From positions 280,205,341-280,269,340 of the forward strand of contig CM060990.1 in assembly GCA_030765065.1 (NCBI GenBank): a DNA stretch of 64,000 bases, in the 5' to 3' direction. A program made the position numbers and the translations under genes. Numbering within the stretch: position 1 is the first letter of the stretch; the number at the start of each line of letters is the position of its first letter. The notes beneath the pieces are model-generated. The model was not told where the DNA came from, made no database searches, and saw only the letters and a program-made list of their open reading frames with translations. Below are positions 21,205 through 32,535 of the stretch, one piece after another. Origin of the DNA: Deroplatys truncata (taxonomy: Eukaryota; Arthropoda; Insecta; Mantodea; Mantidae).

Positions 21205-21240
21205 ATGACGTTATATAATACACCGATTTTGATTGGCTAC
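21205..21240 (-). promoter_or_regulatory. Promoter-like elements upstream of the two-exon remnant
   Basis: On the minus strand a CCAAT-type GCCAATCA (complement of 21231-21238) precedes a TATA-like TATTATATAA (complement of 21211-21220). This is about 150 bases before the ATG at 21063, leaving a leader of plausible length. Confidence 0.45.
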
Positions 21241-21758
21241 TCCACCCCCTCGAGCAGAAGTAGTCATGGGGAGTGCTAGCCTCGCGCAGGGGGTATTTCA
21301 CAAAATGCGTTTAAACCGGTTGTGGGGAATTCCTACATCATACCATATGTCTGTAGGAGAAATCCTTCTGTACATAAAGCTAGAAAGCAAAATAGAATAA
21401 AAAAATGCATATTATTTTATACATGTGTTGCTAAAATTCATTGTTTATTATTATTACATTACCAAAACATTCCCTCCAGTATTATATTTGAAGCACCCGT
21501 CTGCGACCAAAGTACTATTCTATCATATGAATGTGAGTGGTGATACTAATGCCATCACCTGGAACTCCAACCTCATACATAGGATTGTATAAATAACGTA
21601 TTATTTAACTATAATTTTAATGAAAAGTAAGTATTGTTTCTCTTGATATAATTTTCCTGGTGCGATGTAGGGATCGTGTAACCTTTAGATGTGGAGGCTG
21701 AAACACCAGTCTGTTTAAATGGAATAAACAAATAAGCTTCCTTGACGATAATGATAGA

Positions 21759-21794
<36 letters not shown>

Positions 21795-21879
21795 CGTGAT
21801 TGTCGCACTGATGCGATAGTTACGAATGTCTAAGTACAGTGTTATACAGCATCTGTAATCCATACCCGCTAGAAAATAT

Positions 21880-22005
21880 ACTACACCTGCGCTTATAAAG
21901 GCCGTTAATGGTAGGGCTTGCTCTTCTCCGGTAACTCACCTAACCGAGATTCAAAATCGGACCTTTCCAATGTGAGGCAGACACGTTACCACGTAGAGAA
22001 GCTGG
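21880..22005 (-). repeat. tRNA-derived SINE, family D, copy 1
   Basis: On the minus strand a tRNA-like head holds a B-box region complementary to CCGAGATTCAAAATCGG. The 3' side reads ACACCTGCGCTTATAAAGGCCG. It shares this layout with copies at 23265 and 23610. Confidence 0.75.
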
Positions 22006-22009
22006 CTAT

Positions 22010-22410
22010 TGTTCGGTGAAGTTCATATGTCCTCGTGCATGTTCGTGTGATTGGTGCGAGTGAGCGCTTGTATTTATGTATTCGTAGACCTTCATACAGG
22101 TCTTAAAGTCAGACAGGGTGGTCACCGGGAATCGAACCGGCGACTTCTCGAATGCAAGCCTCACACCTTATCGCGAAGTAGTATTTTATCGAAACAGGGT
22201 TTAAACACCTTTTACCCAAGTTAAATAAGACTGTCATTCATTACGTATTTCAGTCATCTATAAACCCGACCATAAAAACCGGTTTGCCTCAAAGACACAT
22301 AAAGAAAAATGCCTGATGTGATACACTCGAATGGCTTTCCGTTCCTTCTACGAGTGTTTAAGTATAGAGCTCTATATACAGGACCTATACATCTTATCTT
22401 CTAGGAAAAT
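22010..22410 (-). repeat. Family C repeat, minus-strand copy
   Basis: Inverted relative of 2640-2995, including the tRNA-like GGTCACCGGGAATCGAACCGG and the ACACTCGAATGGC block. Confidence 0.75.
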
Positions 22411-22549
22411 TCATGCTTTCACAGTCTAACTGTGTTTTACCTTGAGTGTCTGAAAATCCATGTTTTAAACACAAGCCATTCCTACCCTTTAGCCACATGC
22501 ATTATATATCTACGCTTTTTTATTCATAAAGCAATTGTATTGCTTGAGT

Positions 22550-22990
22550 TCCGGTGTTCAGTATTAATATTACCGGTCAGAACCGAGGAGGTGAAGGGCG
22601 GTGTAAAATGACAATGTAGGTGAAAGGGAATGGGGGAAAAATTCGCGGTTGTAATGAACTTTCGCAGCATTCGCCTAGCGTCCAGGGAAAGCCCCGAAAA
22701 AAACCAGGATCCGAAATACTAGCTGCTGGGAATTAGACTCAAAACCTCCGAGTGCGGTCCATAGACGTTGCCGTCTGAACCATTTTAGTCGATTAGTTAG
22801 TGTGTTACACGCAAATGACCTTAGTTGCGTAATCGTCTTAGAGGACTATCTTGATTACGGTTGGCGCTAGTTACGGATCTTCTTTCTTCGAGATCAACCT
22901 ATGAAGTCTGTTCCGTCACAAAGGACAACTCCACATAAGGCTCTGGATCACCTTATTGAATATATATTTAAGAGAATGTCCTAGAAATGA
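22550..22990 (-). repeat. Family E SINE with flanking older repeat (unoccupied site)
   Basis: Positions 22550-22800 match the family E SINE at 4640-4850 inverted, and 22800-22985 continue into the repeat at 4150-4314. The junction reads ACGCAACTAAGG on the minus strand without a SINE A insertion. Confidence 0.75.
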
Positions 22991-23264
22991 AGGGATACTT
23001 AAGTTGAATTCTTTCTCCCATTTCAATTCTAGGTACCATACTCCCTTTATCACCCTCTCCAAATCATGTTTCTTTGTTTAACATTCCATAAAAATCGGTT
23101 TATTGTCGGTATCATACAAACAATTCTGGTATTTGACAGGCATATAAATAAAATGCGACTAAACAGGTTAGAAGCTTTACAGCATCAATTATATGGGGAG
23201 GTTTTATCCGATAAGAACGGTCTTTTCAGGCGAATGAGAAATCATTTAAAAAAAACACGCAATA

Positions 23265-23400
23265 TACACCTATGCTTATAAAGGCCGTTAATGCGAAGGC
23301 TTGCCCTTGTCCGGTAACTCACCAAACCGAGATTCGAACTCGGGAGCGGTCGAACGTGAAGTAGACACGGTACCTCTTAAAGAAGCCTGCTATTTATTTA
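23265..23400 (-). repeat. tRNA-derived SINE, family D, copy 2
   Basis: CCGAGATTCGAACTCGGGAG marks a B-box on the minus strand, and ACACCTATGCTTATAAAGGCCG marks the other end. Confidence 0.8.
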
Positions 23401-23498
23401 TCAGCGTAGAGCGATGCGGGATCAAATAATTTTTAGATATGGTGGCTGACGCACCAGTCTGTTTAAATGGAATAAACAAATAAGCTTTCTTGATGATC

Positions 23499-23533
<35 letters not shown>

Positions 23534-23609
23534 TTGCGAAAGTTACGAATGTTGAAGTACAGTATTCTATATACAGGATCTATACATCATAACCCAAGGA
23601 AATATATTA

Positions 23610-23745
23610 CACCTGCGCTTATAAAGACGCTTAATGGGAGGGTTTGCCCTTGTCCGGTAACTCACCTAACCGAGATTCGAACTCGGGACCGCTCGAATGT
23701 GAAGTAGACACGCTACCTGTCAAAGAAGCTGGCTATTTACTTGAT
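23610..23745 (-). repeat. tRNA-derived SINE, family D, copy 3
   Basis: Nearly the same as copy 2, with CCGAGATTCGAACTCGGGAC and GCTGGCTATTTA at its head end. Confidence 0.8.
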
Positions 23746-24179
23746 TATCACATTGGAACAATGCGTGATGACATAATTTTAGACATAGAGGTTGAAACAC
23801 TAGCCTGTTTAGGATGGTTCGTACTTCATTCTTTATGTATTTATAAATAACATTGTTTAACAATAATTTTAGTTCCAGTAATGCAAAAGAAGTATTGCTT
23901 CTCTTGATATAGTTTTTCCTGAGGCTATTGCTTGAACGCATGTATTGCTAAAATCCCCCACTCAAGTGTTAAATTTGAACCATTCTCAGGTATATGGATG
24001 CTGTTAGGATCCCGCCCCTTAAGGTGTAAAGTGAAAATGGCCGCAAAACTGGGAGAACCCTTCTTACCATGCTTTACCCGCTTAAAGGATATACAACATA
24101 TTCTCCAAGGGGTGTGTAAACCGCTATATAAAGCGTTGGCGTTTCTGACATAACGTATCAGTGAAATTGGTAATTAAAT

Positions 24180-24725
24180 TACTGAGTCCCTGTCTACGCG
24201 TGTGCATGCGTGAGCGGGTGGGGTACTTTATCGCCAATGTCTGTTTTCAAGTCTCTACCTATGAACGTGCTTGCGTGAGTGGATGGGTTGCTTTATCGAC
24301 AATGCCTGTGTTAAAGTCCCTACCTATGCGCTTGCTTGCGCGAGTGGGCTGGGTAGCTTATCGACAATGACTGTGTTGAAGTCCCTGCCTATGCGAGTAC
24401 TTTCACTGGCGGGTGGGGTACTTTATCGACAATGTCTGGTTTAAACTCCCTACCTATGAGTGTGCTTGCATGAGTGGGTGGGGGTATTTTATCGGCAATG
24501 CCTGTTTTAAAGTCGCTACCAATGCGCCTGCTTTCGCATGTTGACAGGGTACTTAATCGACAATGACTGTTTTAAAGTCCCTGTCTATGGGAGTGTTTGC
24601 GCTGGCAGTTGTGGTACTTTATCGACAACGACTGTTTTAAAGTCCCTGCCTATGCGCGTGCTTGCGTGGTGGGTGGGGTGCTTTATCGACAATGCCTGTT
24701 TTAAACTCCGTGTCCATGTTATTTT
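24180..24725. repeat. 65-bp minisatellite, about 8 units
   Basis: CTTTATCGACAATG recurs at about 24227, 24292, 24357, 24422, 24488, 24553, 24618 and 24682, a period of 64-66. Units also share GTCCCTACCTATGCG and GTGCTTGCGTGAGTGGG. It sits between two copies of the direct-repeat block. Confidence 0.95.
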
Positions 24726-25739
24726 ACTTATCGAAGGCCGTCAAGAATTAATACCTTTTGTATTTCACCTCGAGTGTCTTTATATATTTCTATTGAGTTT
24801 TATTCATGAGCGTTCTTTAACTAGCATGAATTAAAAAAATAACAATGGGGATGTTTTGTTTAGAGTACTCTCCATATTTCAATATTGACTTATGACGTGT
24901 TGCATGTACTGTTTAACAATAACTTTAGTGGCAGTAATGATAAGAAGGTACCGTTGTTTCTCTTGAAATAATTTTCCTGGAGTAATGTAGAGATCGTGTA
25001 ATTTTTTGACTTAGAAATTCCCGATGTCTATAGAGGAAATCCGCTCGCATGTATAAGTCTGGGCAATTCTTTTGAAGACATGTATTGTTAAAAACCCATT
25101 CAAAGAGTTATATTTAAATCATTCACTTGTAGATGTTATCTCTACACTGGAATCCCATTCATTAAGCTGTAAAGTGCATATGGACCAAAAACTGGAAAAA
25201 CTCGACCGCACCATGGTTTACCCTCTTCAAAGCGTGTACAACATATTTTTGCAAGGGGTGTACAACTGAGTAACTCATTGTCGAATTTCTCGAAGACCAC
25301 TGGTGTGCGTCTTTAGAAGAAATATTTTAAACGAATATCAAATTTATATTTGAAGTCTTCATAATGGCTCGATCTCTCTGCTGGAGTAGTCAACATATCT
25401 TTCGGAGGGACTGATCCTTAGAAGTCCTCTCCCTATGTTATATATACCTTTTCGCGATACTTATAATTTACTAAGAAAGGAATGTATGTTTTGAAAATCC
25501 ATGTATTTTAACTCCAGTTCTGAGTTCAATTTCCCGCTGGTATTTATACCGCTTTAGACATTGCATGTCTAAAGAATCACGAGTCTGTGAAAGTCGTCTT
25601 TTTCATTTTTGTTACGGGAATAAAAAATAGAGTTTTTTATTTATTATCGCTCTTTAATTGGTGTTAATTAAAAGAGCAACAAAAGGGAATGTTTTGTTTA
25701 GGGTTGTCTCCATATTTCATTATTTATTTGGTTATTTAT

Positions 25740-26600
25740 TTATAAATAACGTATGTATTATTTAAATATAATGTTAATCCGTATTTATTTATTTTTCAGA
25801 GCCAACACTACGTGTAAACAAACCTTGGAGAAAATATCTTATAGCGCGAAGTTCCTTATCACGCTTTCAAATGATTTATCTAGTTCATTCCGGAAACCAA
25901 CATGGTCGCCCTCCGTTTGTTAAACCCTCAAGATGATCGAATTCCGCCTTCTTCCACGCAGACCGCAAGAGTGACCTCCGCCGCTGTCCGCTATAGCGCA
26001 CGGAAGGCAATGACAGGCAGGGGAAGGGAAGCAGCGTTTGGGGTAGGGGTGAGCTGGTCTACACTCGCCTGAAGGCCCAAGAGTACATCATAAGCGCGAA
26101 AGCGCCTGCAGGAGATGGAGCGGGCTTTCGGGTTTTTCCGTGAAAGACCACTCGATAGCGTCTCGTGTTAACTAATCACGCTAACTCAGTCCTTTCAGTC
26201 ATGGACTTTTTTAATTCACCTAAGTGATGTGATATTCTTATAAGCCCAAACAAGATTTTCCCTCAAAAACGGAATTAAACAAGTGTTATTAGTCGTAATA
26301 ATTATACACGCGTAATAATCACCTTAACACAGACACACCTACGATGGCAACTAGGTGCGTGAGCCAATTCATATACACTTATTTATATTAATCAATCAAA
26401 ATACATGCGGCGGGCTACTTCGATCGAGGATCTGCGTGCAACCCTTTAGAGACCCGATGCCGGGACTTTAGCCGTATAAATCCTTGATTTTTTTTCAATA
26501 TTGTTAGATGATGCTATGCATGGACGAACATTACCTGATTGATTGACACAGACACTTAAGAACTTATCTCCTCCAACGATTTGCGCGAACGATGGTGGCT
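25740..26600. other. Non-coding, with a GC-rich patch
   Basis: Positions 25910-26160 are GC-richer than the surroundings and contain several CpGs. No ORF or promoter pattern stands out. The rest is AT-rich with nothing recognised. Confidence 0.4.
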
Positions 26601-26609
26601 GCACGACGA

Positions 26610-27000
26610 ATACAACAGCCCATTGTTCGACGATCCGCGGCTGCCGGTATTAGTAGCGCACAAGGAGCCACTTCCATTAGCGACGAGAGCAATACTCTTT
26701 TGTCCTCGTGCAAGCACGATAACCCCATTGTTATACACCTCTACAGGACGGAATTCAGACGAGCACACTAAGGACAATAGCCTATTGTTCTAATCCTTTG
26801 TTGGGTGGCATGGCAGTAGTGCACAAAGAGGGGGAGTTGCCGTGTCGTGGAATAATACCCATTGTCATCGTACAGGGACAATAACCCATTATCCCAATTC
26901 ACCGCCACGCGGCATTCGGACCAGAGCACAGAGCACAATAGCCCATTGTTCTAATTCTCTGCAAGGCGGCTTCCTAGTAGCGCAAAACGAGGGGGCGTGG
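26610..27000. repeat. Degenerate array of imperfect palindromes
   Basis: ACAATAGCCCATTGT-type motifs (arms ACAAT/ATTGT) occur near 26621, 26716, 26773, 26858, 26878 and 26935. Between them, shared spacers read GCACAAAGAGGGGG and TAATTCTCTGCAAGGCGGC. The short open frames here follow from the repeats. Confidence 0.75.
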
Positions 27001-27204
27001 TCGGCGGCACAGAAAAAATTGATATCACATTACATCTTATCAGTTGTCGGTATCCCTTCGTCCTCTCAACTATATGTGTTTGTAAGCTTGATGTTACTTT
27101 ATATCCCCATCTATTTCCTACTGTTATTCAAAGTTGCATTGCGCGCAACACAACATATAGATAGTGCATGTATGCCTGCATCCATTACATTATCTGTTTT
27201 GTAA

Positions 27205-28515
27205 TTAGTTAAATAAAACTTAGAGGCAAAATCATGCCAGATAATATATTCTCAAGCAAATTAACAAACGGAAAAAAGATAATATGAAGGGATGTAAATA
27301 CATGACGATATCATACACAAAACGAGCATTCTACTTCCATCAGTATGCACTACGCTATAAGCAGGGATTTGTAAAGTAACTCTCCAGGTTACTGACTAAC
27401 TTGTACTTCCTTATCTTAATAGGTTACATTTATTCGCTCATTTACTTAAGGTTGTATAACTGTATATCGGGAAATGAATGAAATGAACGCGTAAATTGTT
27501 AGAAAAACTGAAGATCTACATTTTAAGGGTATTTTTCCTATGATCGAAGTATAAACCGAAAATGAAACTCTCAGCAAAGAAGTTTAACCATAACGGGTGT
27601 TGCACCGACAGTTGCAGAGTGAAAAACAATAACAGTTCTTCTATACCACCATGGTAACTAATTTTGCTTTCGGTGATGCCTAATTCTCACATACACAAAA
27701 AACGGAGTTCTAAACAATGTGTACTTTCAAAGGGAGCCAATATTTTTATACAATGACGAATTTATCGCTTCGACTTTAGAAAACGGATGTTTATGGATGT
27801 TTCAGCCATATGATACACTACAGTTTCCCAAATACCTGTCAAAGAATAATGCAAGTGATACTTTTCAAGAACTACCTTTCAGTACTAGTTAACGTTTCAT
27901 AATGCTTATATCTGAGAAGCTATTTGAACTACAGCTACTATTGTCATTGAAAAATCCACGGAAGTAGAAAACAGATGACAAAAGTCGGCTTTGCACCACA
28001 ATTTTAAAGTTAAAAATCATGCGCCACGAAATTCACCTTCCGGGATATTCAAAACGTAGAGGCTGATTTTTGTGCCCGTTAAATTGCGAATATAAATCAA
28101 CTACATGTCTTATCCGAAGTGGAATTTGAATTGTTGCGAAAGTCCACATAACGAATGTCGTTGATGACCTATAGCTGAACCATGTCATCATACTGTCCAT
28201 ATTGCACGAGGAATCATTAAATTGTTACGAAGAGAGAGAAATTAAGAAGTCTATATGCTAGTATATTGCGGAGGCAGAAAATTGTCTGTCAGCTCAGTGT
28301 TTTTAGGCTGTGCAACCAGGTGTACATGTTTATTCCATCTGAGCGAATATTAAGCTTTTATCCATTACAACAGCCCTCCCTTGTTTACTTCGATTGTGAA
28401 CAATTGCCCATCATTAACCTTGCTGCTCGTTTTTTATCAGGAATATTTCGCAAGTTACGTAGAGCTTTAGGGTCATTATTGATCCTGAACGTTGGAAGAA
28501 TAAAACTCTAGATAT
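27205..28515. other. Non-coding, nothing recognised
   Basis: AT-rich sequence. The frame at 28266-28511 (81 codons) has no recognisable motif. Confidence 0.4.
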
Positions 28516-28519
28516 TCCT

Positions 28520-29254
28520 TAGAAAACGTTGATGTGGTTTACAGCCGGCTCAAAGGGTGGTTCAGGAACAGGATCCAGAGTATATGGCATAAGACCAAGG
28601 TGCAAATTGTTTCCCCTTGGGTGAATATGCTACTGTTTTTAAACAGAAACTTATGGTATTATTCAATGCATATATGTAAACATAAGGAGAACCTATATAC
28701 TGGCAGCAGAATCTTATATTCTCAGAGAGTCAGGCTGCACTTAAATCTCTAAGTATCCACAAGGCAACCTCAAACTGGTTTAAACTGCCTAAAAATGCTC
28801 ACAAGCTTGGCATAACAGAATGAAATCCACCTCATCTGTTTGCCAGGTCATCGTGGCATAGAGGGAAATGTCAAAGCTGATGCACTTGCAAGACAAGGAG
28901 AAGCTTTAGAATTTTTTGGGTCAGAACCGGCTTAAGAAACATCTCAATGTTTATTAAGACAGGCTATTTACAACTGGTCCAAAGTTGAACATAATAAAAC
29001 CTGGTTTAAAACTCTAGGAAAGAAACATGATACGCTAATAATTAGAAAACCACGTAATAAAGGAGCTGAAAGCTTACTGAAATGTAACAGTCTTCAACTA
29101 AGAATAATTATTGCATTTCTCACAGAACATGCTCCTGTGAAAAAGTATCTTAACACGATGGGAGTGCTTCTCGTAACTTATATTGCAGAATGCGCAAGAA
29201 AGAAACTGCAACAGCCCAACAGTTTATATGTTTCTGTGAAGACCTTGGCTAACA

Positions 29255-29257
<3 letters not shown>
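28520..29257 (+). pseudogene. LINE ORF2 fragment: RNase H and C-terminus
   Basis: The reading moves between frames but gives a continuous RNase H pattern: TAGSKGGSGTGS (the first catalytic aspartate region, mutated), LGEYATVF, SESQAALKSLSIHKATS, then LPGHRGIEGNVKADALARQGEAL. Beyond it come SLLKCNSLQLRIIIAFLTEHAP and a zinc-binding-like CRM...ICFCEDL segment typical of I/R1/Jockey-type LINE termini. Multiple stops and frameshifts are present. It is cut off on the 5' side. The family is assigned from domain pattern only. Confidence 0.75.

Positions 29258-29285
<28 letters not shown>
29258..29285. repeat. (AT)n microsatellite
   Basis: About 13 AT dinucleotides occur at the end of the LINE fragment, possibly grown from its 3' tail. 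Confidence 0.95.
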
Positions 29286-29399
29286 CTTAAGCTTAATAGG
29301 TTAAATTTACTGGGATATTACTTTTGGGAAAATCTTTTTAGAACAAGAAGAATTTGAAAACATATAAGTTATGGGACGATTCCTTGTTAAAGGTTGCAG

Positions 29400-30313
29400 G
29401 CATAATGAATTAGCTTTAAAACGATACTTGCCTGGCGCCATTTCCCCAACTCTTACATCTAACTCTTCGCGAATAAGCCTTTGAGAATATTCTTTTTGTG
29501 TTTGCAATGAATGCATCCACATCACCATAAGATGAGCGTATCTGCTCTGCCACCCTGTGGCAACCTTGGGCCAAACAATGAATAATCTGCAAATACGTTT
29601 CCTGAATTTGTTTTACTGCTTTTACCATATAAGTAGCACAATTTCTGGTTTGACACCGATGGGCCATAGAAGAGGCATTGATTTATACAAGAGAATTTTC
29701 AATAGCTTTATTGTTTTCCTTCTCTAGTACCTTTGTCGTAAGGGTTTTCATTTATTTTTTATTTATTTTTATTTATTTATTGCCATTGCCCTCAATTGAG
29801 GGAATTCCTATAACCACGTTTCCAACGTACACACTGGCAACATTAATGCTTTCATCTACGCTGGCCCAAAGTTTATTTTCTGCTACAATGTGTCGATTGT
29901 TACTCCGAACTCTTTCTAGTATATAGGTAAATAATTTTCCCGCAAAGTTCATTTAACTGGAACGGCTTAACCGGTGTACCTTCCAATAAATAATTTAAAT
30001 TGTGAACTATTTACTTTATGAAAAAGGATAATGGCAGATACGAACATCTCACACATGTCTTTGAAGAACCAGATTGTTTATGGTTAAGCGCGTCTGACGT
30101 AGACGGCAATTCAATTATCTGTTCCTTTTCTGCTAATAATTTAATATCAGCTTTATGCTTTTGGGTGTCGCAATGTCTACGTATAAACCTTTGTTCGTGA
30201 ACGCGTATTTCTGTGTTGCACAGTATACATGTAACACTTTCCCCATATTCTTTGAAGTAATTAGAGCCATATTCTTCTATCATCTTAATTCCAGATGTGT
30301 TCCTCTTCGGCAT
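29400..30313 (-). pseudogene. hAT/CGGBP1-like transposase remnant
   Basis: The N-terminal frame (30313-30011) starts MPKRNTSGIKMIEEYG. It has a BED-like zinc finger with CILC and, later, HCDTQKH (C-x2-C ... H-x5-H). The second piece (about 29667-29405) contains YMVKAVKQIQ, IHCLAQGCHRVAEQIRSSYG and DAFIANTKRIFSKA, as in the middle of hAT-type and CGGBP1-related arthropod proteins. The catalytic region between them is largely lost or scrambled. The two pieces lie in the right order on the same strand. Recognition is from family memory. No terminal inverted repeats were identified, so it is a remnant of unknown age. Confidence 0.7.
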
Positions 30314-31376
30314 CGTTTTTCCCAGTATTGTACTGATCTATATTTAAATACAAGAATACAGCAACTAAAGAGTAACGTGAATCTGATTCGCCTCGCTATG
30401 ACCAGTTCAAGATAACTGGTTCCACATATCGTTGTGCGCGGTAATGGACTGTACAGATAACACCAGAGCTCTGACGTCATTGTATACTCTGATATCCGGC
30501 AACGTATTTCCACTATGGACTCAACCAAGATCCGTTCTCTCCTTATCAGGGTCTCCAAGTACCCCCCCAGGGGCTTACCTTATGTGAGTACGGAGTGCCC
30601 GACCCAGTCCTCAGCATTGTCATCCCCTCACCCCATCGTTACCATTATTTATTTTACCCTTCTTCTTCTTTTTCTACAATTATTTCTTATACTAGGTTTA
30701 GGCTCCTTGGGTTTATTAACACCTGTCTAACCACCAGGGATCTTTTCTATATCCGTGGTTGCTGTCCCACGGTTTCAGTGCAGCTTCCATCTTGTGCTGT
30801 CCGGAAGTCTCGAGCATGAAGGTCGAGTGCACCCTCCTGACTACTCCTTTCATACGACACTAGGTGCGGAGCCGTTCCGTGGTCATGTACCCCCGCGTAG
30901 CCCCATAGGGGCCGGGTCCGCTCGGGCAGTTTGGCTGCCGCGCGTGGCTGGGTTGGCCGGGGAGACTCCACGTTTTACCGCTGTCTGGGGACCGATGTAA
31001 TCAACCACAGGTCCCTGAATCCGCGTTGGCTCTCTTGAGGCAGCCTGGCCTAAAATGCGGACCACCGGCAGTTATTCCAGTGGTAGGGACATAAAGTCGG
31101 GCCTGCCTGTGGCGAAAATGTCGTATATCGGTAAGTAGTGACAGTCGGAGGGTAACTCCTCTGAAGTATTAATTAAGGTCGGGCCTGGAACGGGTGCTCC
31201 AAGCCGGCACAGACCGGAAGATTTAGGTGTCTTTTCTTTTATATCCCTCGATAGGCAGGCTGACACCGACGGTTCCGGAAGGGGAACATTTCTATAATGG
31301 TTCCTCTGCGCTCAAACTTTTCTACTCCACGTTTTGTTGTTGTTTTTTGATGCGGCTGAAAATTAACAGCTGAAAT
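30314..31376. other. Possible 5' UTR of the following LINE
   Basis: From about 30520 the sequence becomes GC-richer and leads directly into LINE ORF1. It has no convincing coding content. A 5' UTR with internal promoter is likely, but its start cannot be fixed. Confidence 0.4.
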
Positions 31377-32473
31377 ATGAACCACCTGAGGCCCTTTTAT
31401 ATACAACGGGAACTTGATCGAATCTATGGTCCAGTGAAGAATACTATACCGTGTAGAAATGGCAGTTTGCTTATTGAGATAGCCCAAGATGCTCAGACCG
31501 CCAAACTGTTAAAAGCCAATCTCCTAGGTACATACCGGTTGTCCGTGGAGAAACACAAGATACTTAATAGCTGTCGTAGTGTGGTTACCACTTCGAGTTT
31601 GGACGGACTCTCTTATGACGACATCGTAAACTGTCTTTCAGACCAAGACGTTACTGCAGCGTACAGGTTAATCGGGAGGAGGGGCGACAAACCGTTTCCG
31701 CTGCGCAATGTCCTTCTTACCTTTGAAATAACCGTACTACCGCCGTTTATCTTGTGCGGATATGAGCGCGCAGCTGTTCTTCCCTATGTTCCTAACCCTA
31801 TGCGCTGTTATCGCTGCCAGAAATTCGGCCACATGCAACAACGTTGCGCTGCCTCACGAGTTTGTCCTCGTTGTGGAAATGACACTCACGACGGTTCCAT
31901 GTGTGCTCAGGACCCCATCTGTGTCAACTGTGGAGGTGCACACCCGTCGAACGCCAGGGAATACCCACGCTTTCTGGAGGAAAATGCTATACAGGAGCTT
32001 CGAGTGAAGGAACACCTGACCTCCCCAGAAGCGAGGAAGTGATATCAAGAACTCCACCCTACAACCACCCTGAGGTATTCCGCTGCCGTCCACCTCGCTG
32101 TTCGGAAACAAGGCGCCGTTGTGTAGACATGTCCCGGCACGCCCTCTCAAGTTTCCATTGGGGTCCAAACTGATACCTCTTCGGACCAGGTATCTCCTCG
32201 CTGGTTACTGTTTGAACAATAGATGCTTCCACGCCTCCAGCTTTGACCTCAGGTTCCACCACTGCCCTGGCTCTGGACCACACCAGTCACCATACTCCCA
32301 TTCGTTGCCCCACCGGTCGCTCCGGCTCCAGGAGTCGCACCACCTGCTCCGATTCCGTTAGTAACGATGGTAGTACGGAGGTCTTCGAGAGGGCTGGGAA
32401 TTCTCGGTCGGGACGCAGCTCTACTAAGAAGAAAATCGTGAAGCTCAACCGACCCACTCCGGCTATTAAATAA
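31377..32473 (+). pseudogene. LINE ORF1 (Gag-like, zinc knuckles)
   Basis: The first 221 codons are open. They encode an RNA-binding Gag-like protein with an RRM-like N-terminal half and three cysteine knuckles: CYRCQKFGHMQQRC, CPRCGNDTHDGSMC and CVNCGGAHP. The last knuckle has lost its final cysteine (REYP). A stop at 32040 and frameshifts break the rest. A Ser/Thr-rich tail can be followed to KKKIVKLNRPTPAIK and a stop at 32473. Triple knuckles followed by an endonuclease ORF are typical of I/R1/Jockey-group LINEs. In life it would form the RNP that carries LINE RNA. Confidence 0.85.
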
Positions 32474-32535
32474 TCGATCTTTTTTCGCTACCGGCACGAG
32501 GTTCTTTTCCTGTTTCCATATTTTTGGCTCTCAAT

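Larger units (their letters stand above)
21420..25740. repeat. Mosaic of diverged direct repeats
   Basis: Several blocks recur in the same orientation. TGTATTGCTAAAAT followed by an AAATTTGAA segment is near 21425, 23938 and 25080. TTCTCTTGATATAATTTTCCTGG is near 21640, 23900 and 24960. GGCTGAAACACCAGTCTGTT is near 21695, 23440 and 23785. (AAT)n runs are at 21758-21793 and 23502-23530. Segments 23938-24140 and 25080-25270 match well. The pair 24780-24905 and 25625-25735 (GAGTTTTATT, then GGATGTTTTGTTTAG and CTCCATATTTCA) is another direct repeat. This suggests repeated segmental duplication of one unit. Confidence 0.7.

Noticed and set aside
21609-21863. Frames rich in isoleucine or leucine runs
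   Set aside because: They are translations of the (AAT)n microsatellite at 21758-21793.
26581-27204. Frames of 70 and 120 codons as genes
   Set aside because: They fall in the palindrome array and have no recognisable domain.
31854-32361. Several overlapping frames on both strands
   Set aside because: They are shadows of LINE ORF1 in other phases.
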